This document shows positions 18,187 through 26,291 of a stretch of DNA of 64,000 bases, piece after piece. The stretch is taken from contig NZ_BIFH01000020.1 in assembly GCF_003967355.1 (NCBI RefSeq), positions 248,001 to 312,000 on the forward strand, given 5' to 3'. Made by a program: the position numbers and the translations under genes. Position 1 is the stretch's first letter. The number at the start of each line of letters is the position of its first letter. The notes beneath the pieces are model-generated. The model saw only the letters and a list, made by a program, of their open reading frames with translations, did not search any database and was not told where the DNA came from. The DNA comes from Embleya hyalina (GTDB lineage Bacteria; Actinomycetota; Actinomycetes; Streptomycetales; Streptomycetaceae).

Positions 18187-19404
18187 TCACAGACCGATGA
18201 TCTTCCCCCACGCCTTCTCCCAGCGCCGCTCCTCGTCCTCGGTGGTCTCCCGCATCCCGTGCAGCTTCGCGGTCATCTCCGCGTCCGGGAAGATCAGCGG
18301 GTTGGTGGCCGACGCGCGCGTCTCCTCGTCCGAGGACTCGGCCAGCACCTGCTGCGCGGCCGGCACCGGACACACGTACGCCACGTAGTTCGCCAACTCC
18401 GCGGCGATCTCGGGGTCGTAGTAGAAGTCCATCAGCTTCTCGGCGTTGGTCTTGTGCGCGGCCTTGTTCGGCACCATCAGGTTCTCCGACCACAGTTCGG
18501 CACCCTCCTCGGGCACCACGAACTCGATGTCGGGGTTGTCCAGCTTGAGCTGACCCACGTCGCCGGAATACGCCTGGCAGGCCAGGATGTCGCCGCTGGC
18601 CAGGCCCGAGGTGTAGTCGTTGCCGGTGAAGCTGCGGATGTGGTCCTTGTCCACCAGCTTCTGCATCCGCTCCATCACCTTGTCCACGTCGGCGTCGGTG
18701 AACGCGCGGATGTCCGAGCCCTCGCCGAGCATCAGCAGCGCGACCGCCTCCATGAAGCCCGCGAACACGGTGACCCGGCCCTTGAGTTCGGGCCGCCACA
18801 GGTCGTTCACCGACCGGATCTCGCGGTCCACCAGCTTCTTGTTGTACGCGATGCCGGTCATCCCGCTCTGCCACGGCACGGTGTAGTCGCGCCCGGGGTC
18901 GTAGCCGGGGCTGCGCAACGATTCGGCGAGGTTGGCGCCCACCCGCGGCAGATTGGCCTTGTTCAGCTTCTGCACCCAGCCGAGCCGAACGAAGCGGGTG
19001 CACATCCAGTCGGAGATGACGATGGCGTCGCGCCCCGGCTCCTTGCCCGCCTGGATGGCCGGGTGGATCTTACCGAAGAACTCGTCGTTGTCGTTGATCT
19101 CCTCCGAGTACCGGACCTTGATCCCGGTCCTGTCGGTGAACGCGTCGAGCGTGGGGTGGCGCTGCTCGTCCTCGTCGTCGACGTCGATGTACAGCGCCCA
19201 GTTGGAGAAGCGGACCACCTTCTCCCGCTCCGACCGGTCCGTTCCGCCGCGCCTGCTCTCCTCGACATACGCCGAGGGCACGCCGCACGCGGCCAGCGCG
19301 CCGACGGCCGCGGCCGCGCCGGTGCCGCGCAGGAACATCCGCCGGTCCACCCGATGCCCGGCAATCCGCAGCGGGGATCGGGCGCGAGTGCGGGCGCGGG
19401 TCAT
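18187..19404 (-). CDS. potD: Spermidine/putrescine-binding lipoprotein (PotD)
   Basis: A 405-aa extracytoplasmic solute-binding protein. The N-terminus has a twin-arginine motif followed by a hydrophobic core and lipobox (RRMFLRGTGAAAAVGALAAC), so it is probably exported folded by Tat and lipidated on the Cys. The mature part begins VVRFSNWALYID, as in PotD/PotF, and contains the GYDPGRDYTVPWQSGMTGIA segment typical of polyamine binders. The start is fixed by AAGGAG 6 nt upstream. It is the only PotD in the window and probably serves PotABC encoded at 5.7-8.6 kb, an unusual split. The same-strand aldehyde dehydrogenase upstream is separated from it by a 16-bp hairpin. Confidence 0.93.
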   Translation of the reverse strand: MTRARTRARSPLRIAGHRVDRRMFLRGTGAAAAVGALAACGVPSAYVEESRRGGTDRSEREKVVRFSNWALYIDVDDEDEQRHPTLDAFTDRTGIKVRYSEEINDNDEFFGKIHPAIQAGKEPGRDAIVISDWMCTRFVRLGWVQKLNKANLPRVGANLAESLRSPGYDPGRDYTVPWQSGMTGIAYNKKLVDREIRSVNDLWRPELKGRVTVFAGFMEAVALLMLGEGSDIRAFTDADVDKVMERMQKLVDKDHIRSFTGNDYTSGLASGDILACQAYSGDVGQLKLDNPDIEFVVPEEGAELWSENLMVPNKAAHKTNAEKLMDFYYDPEIAAELANYVAYVCPVPAAQQVLAESSDEETRASATNPLIFPDAEMTAKLHGMRETTEDEERRWEKAWGKIIGL

Positions 19405-19512
19405 CGGCGACTCCTTGGCGGTACGGAACGGGGCCTGTTCCCTGGGCGCGGGGACGCGCCGGGCGTACGGACGGCCCACCGCATCGTGGCCGGGTCCCGC
19501 CCCGGACGGCAA

Positions 19513-19558
19513 CACGCACCCTGTCAACCCTCGCGGAGCGGAGTTGACAGGGTGCGTG
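19513..19558 (-). terminator. Long perfect hairpin between the aldehyde dehydrogenase and potD
   Basis: CACGCACCCTGTCAAC (19513-19528) is exactly complementary to 19543-19558, a 16-bp perfect stem with a 14-nt loop, 39 nt after the aldehyde dehydrogenase stop and about 110 nt before the potD start. There is no T-run. It most likely terminates the upstream message, or regulates read-through into potD. Confidence 0.75.
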
Positions 19559-19596
19559 CGGGTGTCGCGGGGGTGCCGCTCGCGCGGCGCGGCGGA

Positions 19597-21027
19597 TCAG
19601 GCGTCGTAGTTGGTCATCACGTGCTTGATCCGGGTGTAGTCCTCGAAGCCGTAGCCGGAGAGGTCCTTGCCGTAGCCGGAGTGCTTGAAGCCGCCGTGCG
19701 GCATCTCGGCGACCAGCGGGATGTGCGTGTTGATCCACACGCAGCCGAAGTCGAGCCGCTTGGCCATCCGCATCGCCCGGCCGTGGTCCTTGGTCCACAC
19801 CGAGGAGGCGAGCGCGTACTGCACGCCGTTGGCGTTGGCCAGCGCCTCGGCCTCGTCCTCGAACGCCTGGACGGTGATCACCGGGCCGAAGACCTCGTTC
19901 TGGATGATCTCGTCGTCCTGCTTCAGCCCCGAGACCACGGTCGGCGCGTAGAAGAAGCCCTTGTCGCCGACCCGGTGACCGCCGGCCTCGACCTTGGCGT
20001 GTCCGGGCAGGCGGTCGATGAAGCCGGAGACCTGGGCGAGTTGGTTGACGTTGTTGACCGGGCCGTAGTCGGCGTCGTCCTGCGGGCCGGTGGAGGTGGC
20101 GTTCGCGGCGGCGGCCAGCGCGGCGACGAACTCCTCGCGGATCGAGGAGTGCACGAGCACCCGGGTGGCGGCGGTGCAGTCCTGGCCCGCGTTGAAGAAG
20201 CCGGCCCCCGCGATGCCCTCGGCCGCGGCGGCGATGTCGGCGTCCTCGAAGACCACGACGGGCGCCTTGCCGCCGAGTTCGAGGTGCACCCGCTTGAGGT
20301 CCTTGGACGCGCTCTCCGCGACCGACATGCCGGCCCGTACCGAACCGGTGATCGAGGCCATCGCCGGGGTCCGGTGCTCGACCATCAGCCGACCGGTGTC
20401 GCGGTCGCCGCAGATCACGTTGAACACGCCGGCCGGCAGGATCTCGCCGATGATCTCGGCGAGCAGCACGGTGGACGCCGGCGTGGTGTCGGACGGCTTG
20501 AGCACCACGGTGTTGCCTGCGGCGAGGGCCGGCGCGAACTTCCACACCGCCATCATCATCGGGTAGTTCCACGGCGCCACCTGGGCGCAGACACCGACCG
20601 GCTCCCGTCGCACCATGGAGGTGTGCCCCGCCATGTACTCGCCGGCCGACTTGCCCTCGAGCATGCGCGCCGCGCCCGCGAAGAAGCGGATCTGGTCCAC
20701 CATCGGCGGGATCTCCTCGGACGCGGTCAGCGCCCGCGGCTTGCCGGTGTTGCGACACTCGGCGTCGATCAACTCGTCGGCACGCTTCTCGACCGCGTCG
20801 GCGATCTTGAGCAGGGCGAGCTGGCGCTCGGCGGGCGTGGTCTCGCTCCAGCTCTCGAACGCCGTGGCCGCCGCGCGCATCGCCGCGTCGACGTCCCGCT
20901 CGCGAGAGAGCGGGGACGTCGCGTAGACCTCGCCGGTGGCGGGATCGACGATGTCGAGCGTGCCGCCGTCCGCGGCGTCGGTGAACGTGCCGTCGATGTA
21001 GTTGCGCAGAGTACGCAGGTCGCTCAT
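19597..21027 (-). CDS. Aminobutyraldehyde dehydrogenase-type aldehyde dehydrogenase, copy 2
   Basis: A 476-aa NAD+-dependent aldehyde dehydrogenase. Cofactor segment VAPWNYPMMM, catalytic Glu in LELGGKAPVVV, nucleophile Cys in NAGQDCTAATR. The IPLVAEMPHGGFKHSGYGKD ending is shared with gamma-aminobutyraldehyde dehydrogenases (PatD/YdcW). Length is typical. A GGAG site lies 10 nt before the ATG. The gene is divergent from the AsnC regulator, and a perfect palindrome lies between them. It would oxidise the aldehyde made by the coupled aminotransferase or the amine oxidases, for example 4-aminobutanal to GABA. Confidence 0.88.
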   Translation of the reverse strand: MSDLRTLRNYIDGTFTDAADGGTLDIVDPATGEVYATSPLSRERDVDAAMRAAATAFESWSETTPAERQLALLKIADAVEKRADELIDAECRNTGKPRALTASEEIPPMVDQIRFFAGAARMLEGKSAGEYMAGHTSMVRREPVGVCAQVAPWNYPMMMAVWKFAPALAAGNTVVLKPSDTTPASTVLLAEIIGEILPAGVFNVICGDRDTGRLMVEHRTPAMASITGSVRAGMSVAESASKDLKRVHLELGGKAPVVVFEDADIAAAAEGIAGAGFFNAGQDCTAATRVLVHSSIREEFVAALAAAANATSTGPQDDADYGPVNNVNQLAQVSGFIDRLPGHAKVEAGGHRVGDKGFFYAPTVVSGLKQDDEIIQNEVFGPVITVQAFEDEAEALANANGVQYALASSVWTKDHGRAMRMAKRLDFGCVWINTHIPLVAEMPHGGFKHSGYGKDLSGYGFEDYTRIKHVMTNYDA

Positions 21028-21151
21028 GTCCCAAGTCTCCTTCGAAAACGGGGCGGCGCCGGCAGGACGGCGAGGGGGTCGATTCCCGACCTGGGCCGCG
21101 ATCCCAGCCTAACCGGATTGCTGTCGGTATCCGCATCCCCATCACACACCA

Positions 21152-21168
21152 ACAACTGAATCAGTTGT
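21152..21168. promoter_or_regulatory. Candidate AsnC/Lrp operator palindrome in the divergent promoter region
   Basis: ACAACTG-AAT-CAGTTGT is a perfect 7-3-7 inverted repeat in an AT-rich patch, 45 nt before the AsnC-family start (21214) and 125 nt before the divergent aldehyde dehydrogenase start (21027). It matches the size expected of AsnC/Lrp sites and is the obvious autoregulatory candidate; binding is inference. Confidence 0.6.
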
Positions 21169-21213
21169 CTGATTGAGCAAAGTCAACGGATTCCCTTGCG
21201 AAAGGCCCATCTG

Positions 21214-21705
21214 ATGAGGCAGAGTGACCACGTGGCCGGTCGAGACAGAAACCCGAGTGCGCCGGCCGACGCCGTGTCGAAGGCGATCATCGAGCAGCTC
21301 CAGGAGGACGGACGCCGCTCGTACGCCGCGATCGGCAAGGCCGTCGGTCTCTCGGAGGCCGCCGTGCGCCAACGCGTACAGCGCCTGCTCGACCAGGGCG
21401 TGATGCAGATCGTCGCGGTGACCGATCCGCTGACCGTCGGCTTCCATCGCCAGGCCATGGTCGGGGTTCGCGTCGAAGGGGACATCGAACCCGTGGCGGA
21501 CATACTGGCCACGATGGAGGAAGTGGACTACGTCGTCATCACGGCGGGTTCGTTCGACCTCATCGTGGAACTCGTATGCGAGAACGACGACCACCTGCTC
21601 GACATCATCAACAAGAGGATCCGAGCGATTCCGGGCGTACGGAGCACCGAGAGCTTCGTCTACCTGAAGCTCCGGAAGCAGACCTACCAGTGGGGTACTC
21701 GATGA
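21214..21705 (+). CDS. Lrp/AsnC-family transcriptional regulator
   Basis: A 163-aa regulator. The N-terminal winged helix-turn-helix (IIEQLQEDGRRSYAAIGKAV, then GLSEAAVRQRVQRLLDQGV) is followed by a RAM/AsnC ligand-binding domain containing the VVITAGSFDLIVEL strand pair. The ATG at 21214 is preferred because GAAAGG lies 8 nt upstream; a TTG at 21196 is in frame. Its stop overlaps the aminotransferase start (ATGA), so regulator and enzyme are co-translated. Family members respond to amino acids; here a polyamine-derived amino acid is plausible. Confidence 0.93.
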   Translation: MRQSDHVAGRDRNPSAPADAVSKAIIEQLQEDGRRSYAAIGKAVGLSEAAVRQRVQRLLDQGVMQIVAVTDPLTVGFHRQAMVGVRVEGDIEPVADILATMEEVDYVVITAGSFDLIVELVCENDDHLLDIINKRIRAIPGVRSTESFVYLKLRKQTYQWGTR

Positions 21706-23087
21706 CACAGCAGTACGACAACGCGGCCCTCTCCAAGAGCGCCTACGACCACCTGTGGATGCACTTCACCCGCATGTCGTCGTACGAGAACGCTCCCGTG
21801 CCGACCATCGTGCGCGGTGAAGGCAGCTACATCTGGGACACCAACGGTCGCAAGTACATCGACGGCCTCGCCGGCCTGTTCGTCGTACAGGCCGGGCACG
21901 GCCGCGCCGAGCTGGCCGAGGTCGCCCGCAAGCAGGCCGAGCAGCTGGCCTTCTTCCCGGTGTGGAGCTACGCCCACCCCAAGGCCGTCGAGCTGGCCGA
22001 GCGCCTGGCGAACTACGCCCCGGGCGACCTGAACAAGGTCTTCTTCACCACCGGCGGCGGCGAGGCCGTCGAGTCCGCGTGGAAGCTGGCCAAGCACTAC
22101 TTCAAGCTGACCGGCAAGCCGACCAAGCACAAGGTCATCTCGCGGGCCATCGCCTACCACGGCACCCCGCAGGGCGCGCTGTCGATCACCGGCCTGCCCG
22201 ACTACAAGGCGCCGTACGAGCCGCTGGTGCCGAGCACCTTCCGGGTGCCCAACACCAACCAGTACCGCAAGCCGGAGTTCCTGGCCGACGACTCCCCCGA
22301 GGCGTTCGGCCGCTGGGCCGCCGACCAGATCGAGGTGGCGATCCTCAACGAGGGCCCCGACACCGTCGCCGCGGTCTTCCTGGAGCCGGTGCAGAACGCC
22401 GGCGGCTGCTTCCCGCCGCCGCCCGGCTACTTCCAGCGTGTGCGCGAGATCTGCGACCAGTACGACGTGCTGCTCGTCTCGGACGAGGTCATCTGCGCGT
22501 TCGGCCGGCTCGGCACCATGTTCGCGTGCGACAAGTTCGACTACGTGCCGGACATCATCACCTGCGCCAAGGGCATGACCTCGGGCTACTCCCCGATCGG
22601 CGCGATGATCGTCTCCGACCGCCTCGCCGAGCCGTTCTACAACGGCAGCGACAACGTCTTCATGCACGGCTACACCTTCGGTGGGCACCCGGTGTCCTCC
22701 GCCGTGGCGCTGGCCAACCTCGACATCTTCGAGCGTGAGGGCCTGAACCAGCACGTGCTGGACAACGAGTCCAAGTTCCTGGCCACCCTGCAGAAGCTCC
22801 AGGACCTGCCGATCGTCGGCGACGTGCGCGGCAACGGGTACTTCTACGGCATCGAGATGGTCAAGGACAAGAGCACCAAGGAGACGTTCGACGAGGACGA
22901 GGCCGAGCGCCTGCTCCGCGGCTTCCTGTCCACCGCGCTCTACGACAACGGCCTGTACTGCCGCGCCGACGACCGCGGCGACCCGGTCATCCAGCTGTCC
23001 CCGCCGCTGGTCGCGGACCAGGGTGTGTTCGACGAGATCGAGCAGATCCTGCGCGGAGTGCTGACCGAGGCCTGGACCAAGCTGTAG
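21702..23087 (+). CDS. Class III PLP-dependent aminotransferase (omega-amine/putrescine:pyruvate type)
   Basis: A 461-aa fold-type I aminotransferase. Visible are the TTGGGEAVESAWKLAKHY phosphate-binding region, AYHG, the PLP-ring Asp in VSDEVICAFGRLG and the Schiff-base Lys in CAKGMTSGYSPIGA. The N-terminus (HLWMHFTRMSSY...PTIVRGEG) matches omega-amino acid/putrescine:pyruvate transaminases rather than ornithine or GABA-specific forms. It would turn a diamine or omega-amino acid into an aldehyde for the neighbouring dehydrogenases. The ATG overlaps the regulator stop by four bases. Confidence 0.9.
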   Translation: MTQQYDNAALSKSAYDHLWMHFTRMSSYENAPVPTIVRGEGSYIWDTNGRKYIDGLAGLFVVQAGHGRAELAEVARKQAEQLAFFPVWSYAHPKAVELAERLANYAPGDLNKVFFTTGGGEAVESAWKLAKHYFKLTGKPTKHKVISRAIAYHGTPQGALSITGLPDYKAPYEPLVPSTFRVPNTNQYRKPEFLADDSPEAFGRWAADQIEVAILNEGPDTVAAVFLEPVQNAGGCFPPPPGYFQRVREICDQYDVLLVSDEVICAFGRLGTMFACDKFDYVPDIITCAKGMTSGYSPIGAMIVSDRLAEPFYNGSDNVFMHGYTFGGHPVSSAVALANLDIFEREGLNQHVLDNESKFLATLQKLQDLPIVGDVRGNGYFYGIEMVKDKSTKETFDEDEAERLLRGFLSTALYDNGLYCRADDRGDPVIQLSPPLVADQGVFDEIEQILRGVLTEAWTKL

Positions 23088-23142
23088 AACGCGCCGTCGA
23101 ATCGACGGTGGGCACCGGCATTTCGACGAACCCTCAGTGAGG

Positions 23143-23182
23143 CTGCCGCCGTCGCGCACACACCCGTGCGCGACGGCGGCAG
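23143..23182 (+). terminator. Strong terminator hairpin after the aminotransferase
   Basis: A perfect 17-bp stem (CTGCCGCCGTCGCGCAC at 23143-23159, complement at 23166-23182) with a 6-nt loop, 55 nt past the aminotransferase stop. It separates this unit from the next two genes. Confidence 0.85.
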
Positions 23183-23262
23183 ACTCATATCCGGCGCCGA
23201 ATCCCCCGAAACACCCCGAACCACCGGAACCATCGGCACCACCGACATCCCGAAGAGGCCCG

Positions 23263-23919
23263 ATGAGTCACCCCGTCCCCGGCTCCACTCCTCGAACCCG
23301 CATACGCCGCCTGCCCGATCACGCCGTCGAGGACCGGGCCGCGCTGCACGCCGTGCTCGACGCCGGCCTCGTCGGCCACCTCGCCATCACCGGCGAGGAC
23401 GGACAGCCGTTCGTCCTGCCCGTCGCCTACGCCCGGGACGGCGAGCGGGTGTTGATCCACGGCTCGACCGGCAGCCGACTCTTGCGCGGTCTGGCCGCCG
23501 GCGCGCCCACCTGCCTGACGGTGACCCTGCTCGACGGCCTGGTGCTGGCCCGATCCGCCTTCGAGTCGTCGATGCACTACCGCAGCGCGATGGTGCTCGG
23601 CTCGTGCGCGGTGCTCCCGGACGCCGAGAAGGTCGCCGCCCTGGACCTGCTCACCGACCGACTGCTCCCCGGCCGCCGCGACGACCTGCGCCCGCACTCG
23701 GCAAAGGAGTTGGCCGCGACGCTCGTCCTCGCGCTGTCCCTGGACGAGGCCTCGGTGAAGATCTCTTCCGGACCGCCCGACGACGACGAGGCCGACCTCG
23801 ACGCCCCGATCTGGGCCGGCACGGTCCCGATCACCGAGCACTTCGGCACCCCGATGCCCGCCCCCGATCTGCGCTTCGACCTCCCCGCGCCGGACTACCT
23901 GAGGACGTGGACCCGATGA
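23263..23919 (+). CDS. Pyridoxamine-5'-phosphate-oxidase-like flavin-binding protein (NimA/FMN-binding split-barrel)
   Basis: A 218-aa protein of the FMN-binding split-barrel superfamily. It resembles NimA-type nitroreductases and actinobacterial 'flavin-nucleotide-binding' proteins (GHLAITGEDGQPFVLPVAYA then IHGSTGSRLL). The conserved SAFESSMHYRSAMVLG stretch marks the flavin site. The start is the ATG at 23263, with GAAGAGG upstream; the open frame begins earlier but inside the terminator. Its stop overlaps the start of the next gene (ATGA), so the two are co-translated. The coupling with an FAD amine oxidase suggests a redox helper role, but that is inference. Confidence 0.82.
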   Translation: MSHPVPGSTPRTRIRRLPDHAVEDRAALHAVLDAGLVGHLAITGEDGQPFVLPVAYARDGERVLIHGSTGSRLLRGLAAGAPTCLTVTLLDGLVLARSAFESSMHYRSAMVLGSCAVLPDAEKVAALDLLTDRLLPGRRDDLRPHSAKELAATLVLALSLDEASVKISSGPPDDDEADLDAPIWAGTVPITEHFGTPMPAPDLRFDLPAPDYLRTWTR

Positions 23920-25295
23920 CCACCGACTATCGCGACGTGTCCCTGTGGTTCGACACCCTCGGCGAGGACGTCACCGCGCGCCCCGCGCTCACGGGCGACC
24001 TGGACGTCGACGTGGCGATCGTCGGCGCCGGCTACACCGGCCTGTGGACGGCGTACTACCTGGCCAGGGCCGATCCCTCGCTGCGGATCGTGGTGCTGGA
24101 GCGGGAGGTCGCCGGCTTCGGCGCGTCCGGCCGCAACGGCGGCTGGTGCTCGGCGCTGTTCCCCGCCTCCATCGCCAAGGTGGCCCGCGACAGCACCCGG
24201 GAACGCGCGATCGCCCAGCAGCGGGCGATGAACGCGACCGTCGACGAGGTCGGCCGGGTGGTCGCCGCGGAGGGCATCGACTGCGACTTCGACAAGGGCG
24301 GCACGGTCGTGCTGGCCCGCACCCCGGTACAACTGGCCCGCGCCCGCGAGGCGGTCGCCGGGGAACACGCCTGGGGCTTCGACGACTCCGACGCCCGGCT
24401 GCTCGACGCCGCCGAGGCGCGCGCGATGGTCGGCGCCACGGACGTGCTCGGCGGCACCTACACCCCGCACTGCGCGGTGCTCCACCCCGCCAAGCTGGCC
24501 CGCGGCCTGGCCGCGACGGTGGCCGGCCTCGGCGTGCGCGTCCACGAGCGGACCCCCGTGCTCTCGATCGAGGACGGCGTCGCCGTCACCCCGCACGGCC
24601 GGGTCCGCGCCGACGTGGTGGTCCGCGCCACCGAGGGGTACACCCCCGAGCTGGCCGGCTTCCGCCGCGACCTCGCGCCGGTCTACTCGCTGATGATCGC
24701 CACCGAGCCGCTGCCGAAGGCCTTCTGGGACGAGGTGGGCCTGGCCCGCCGGGAGAGCTTCAGCGACATGCGGCACCTGATCATCTACGGCCAGCGCACC
24801 GCCGACGACCGCCTCGCCTTCGGCGGACGCGGCGCGCCGTACCACTTCGGCTCGAGGGTACGGCCCGAATTCGACCGCGACGAGAAGGTCTTCGCCGAAC
24901 TGCGCCGGGTGATCACCGAGTTGTTCCCGGCCGTCGCCGACGCGCGGATCACCCACACCTGGGGTGGCCCGCTGGGCGTGGCCCGCGACTGGTACGCGAG
25001 CTGCGGCCTGGACCGCGCCCGCAAACTGGCCTGGGCCGGCGGCTACGTCGGCGACGGCGTGGGCACCACCAACCTCGCCGGCCGCACCCTGGCCGACCTG
25101 ATCCGCGACGAGTACACCGACCTGACCCGGCTGCCCTGGGTCCGCCACCGCTCGCCCCGGTGGGAGCCGGAGCCGCTGCGCTGGATCGGCGCCAACGTGG
25201 GCCTGCGGGTGATGGCGGGCGCCGACGTCGAGGAGCGGCGCACCGGGCGCGACTCGCGCCTGGCACACGCGTTCGGCCGGTTCCTGGGTCACTGA
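23916..25295 (+). CDS. FAD-dependent amine oxidase, DAO (PuuB-like) family, copy 2
   Basis: A 459-aa flavoprotein homologous to the one at 4.2-5.6 kb. FAD motif VAIVGAGYTGLWTAYYLARA near residue 30, ribose Glu in VVLEREVAG, GASGRNGGWC loop, and C-terminal GYVGDGVGTTNLAGRTL. The ATG overlaps the preceding stop by four bases. A conserved ITHTWGGPLGVARDW segment sits where substrate-side residues of amine oxidases lie. It probably oxidises a polyamine or gamma-glutamyl polyamine; no PuuA-like ligase is in the window. It is convergent with the second phosphatase gene, 10 nt away. Confidence 0.87.
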   Translation: MTTDYRDVSLWFDTLGEDVTARPALTGDLDVDVAIVGAGYTGLWTAYYLARADPSLRIVVLEREVAGFGASGRNGGWCSALFPASIAKVARDSTRERAIAQQRAMNATVDEVGRVVAAEGIDCDFDKGGTVVLARTPVQLARAREAVAGEHAWGFDDSDARLLDAAEARAMVGATDVLGGTYTPHCAVLHPAKLARGLAATVAGLGVRVHERTPVLSIEDGVAVTPHGRVRADVVVRATEGYTPELAGFRRDLAPVYSLMIATEPLPKAFWDEVGLARRESFSDMRHLIIYGQRTADDRLAFGGRGAPYHFGSRVRPEFDRDEKVFAELRRVITELFPAVADARITHTWGGPLGVARDWYASCGLDRARKLAWAGGYVGDGVGTTNLAGRTLADLIRDEYTDLTRLPWVRHRSPRWEPEPLRWIGANVGLRVMAGADVEERRTGRDSRLAHAFGRFLGH

Positions 25296-25305
25296 GCCGG
25301 GCCGG

Positions 25306-26112
25306 TCACCCCGTTCCCCCTCGGATGGTGCGGCGCCAGGACTCCAGGTGGTCCGGCGCCGCACCCGCCTTGAGCAGGAACTCCGCCGCCGAGCCGTGCC
25401 GCTCCTCCAACACCCGCAGGAAGGTGTCGATGGACGCTCGCGCCGCACCGCGCATCGCGGGCGCGACCGGATGCGACGGATCGATCCGGGGCTGGCGCGG
25501 CAAGCGGTCGATGCGCTCGAACATCTCCACGAGATGCGTCTCGGTCTCGGTGTAGTCGGCGATGATCGCCTCGCGCTCGACCCCGGCGACCGACAGGAGC
25601 AGGGCGACCAGGATCCCGGTCCGGTCCTTGCCCGCGGTGCAGTGCACCAGCGCCGGCACCCCGCCGTCGCCGGCCAGGACCTCCAGCGAGCGTACGTACG
25701 ACTCGCCGCCGCGCTCTGCCATCCGCATGTAGAGCAGCCCGGCCCCGAACTCGTCCACGCTGCCCAGGTCGATGTCGTCGTCCAATCCCAGGCCCTGGGT
25801 CTGCCCGGCCGACACGTCGCCGATCGCGGCCCGGTCGGCGGCCAGCGCCGAGCGTCGACCCAGCAGCGGCAACCGGTGTCGAACCACGCCCGCCCACTCG
25901 GTCGGGGGCAACCCCTCGTGGTCCGAACGCAGATCGAGCACGTGCCGCACGCGATAGGTGTGGATCAATCGGTCGACCCCCTCGGGGGTGAGCAGATCCG
26001 GGGTCTCGGACCGCATCAGTACCCCCGTTCGAGTGACACCGCCGCCGATCAGCGGTAGGTCGCCGACGTCGCGGGCATTGAGCAGATCTGGAAGATCGAG
26101 TCGGCGGTTCAT
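25306..26112 (-). CDS. Tyrosine-phosphatase-like protein (Y_phosphatase3 family), paralog 2
   Basis: A 268-aa relative of the phosphatase at 0.4-1.2 kb. It starts LLNARDVGDLPLIGG (compare VRNFRDIGGLP in paralog 1), has VLDLRSDHE and the P-loop VHCTAGKDRTG with the CX5R catalytic residues and the Lys-Asp pair. The ATG at 26112 is preceded by GGGG; the open frame extends another 83 codons upstream but is non-coding in character. The gene ends the amine island on the right as its relative does on the left. The two share the fold but are well diverged, so this is not a recent duplication. Confidence 0.85.
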   Translation of the reverse strand: MNRRLDLPDLLNARDVGDLPLIGGGVTRTGVLMRSETPDLLTPEGVDRLIHTYRVRHVLDLRSDHEGLPPTEWAGVVRHRLPLLGRRSALAADRAAIGDVSAGQTQGLGLDDDIDLGSVDEFGAGLLYMRMAERGGESYVRSLEVLAGDGGVPALVHCTAGKDRTGILVALLLSVAGVEREAIIADYTETETHLVEMFERIDRLPRQPRIDPSHPVAPAMRGAARASIDTFLRVLEERHGSAAEFLLKAGAAPDHLESWRRTIRGGTG

Positions 26113-26291
26113 GTGCACCCCGTTCGGAACGCGTTCGAGACACCTGTTCGCCTCATCATGATGTGTGCGAACTCCCGCCGCCGACAGGGCTCCCGAGTGA
26201 GGGGGTTTGTCGCCCGTGCCGAAACCACGTGCCGCGACGCTCGTTGGAGGACAACGGGTGGCAACGAACGTATCTCTGCGGGAGGTGTGCC

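Noticed and set aside
24785-25024. Short minus-strand frames inside the second FAD oxidase
   Set aside because: Arg/Pro/Ser-rich shadows without start signals.
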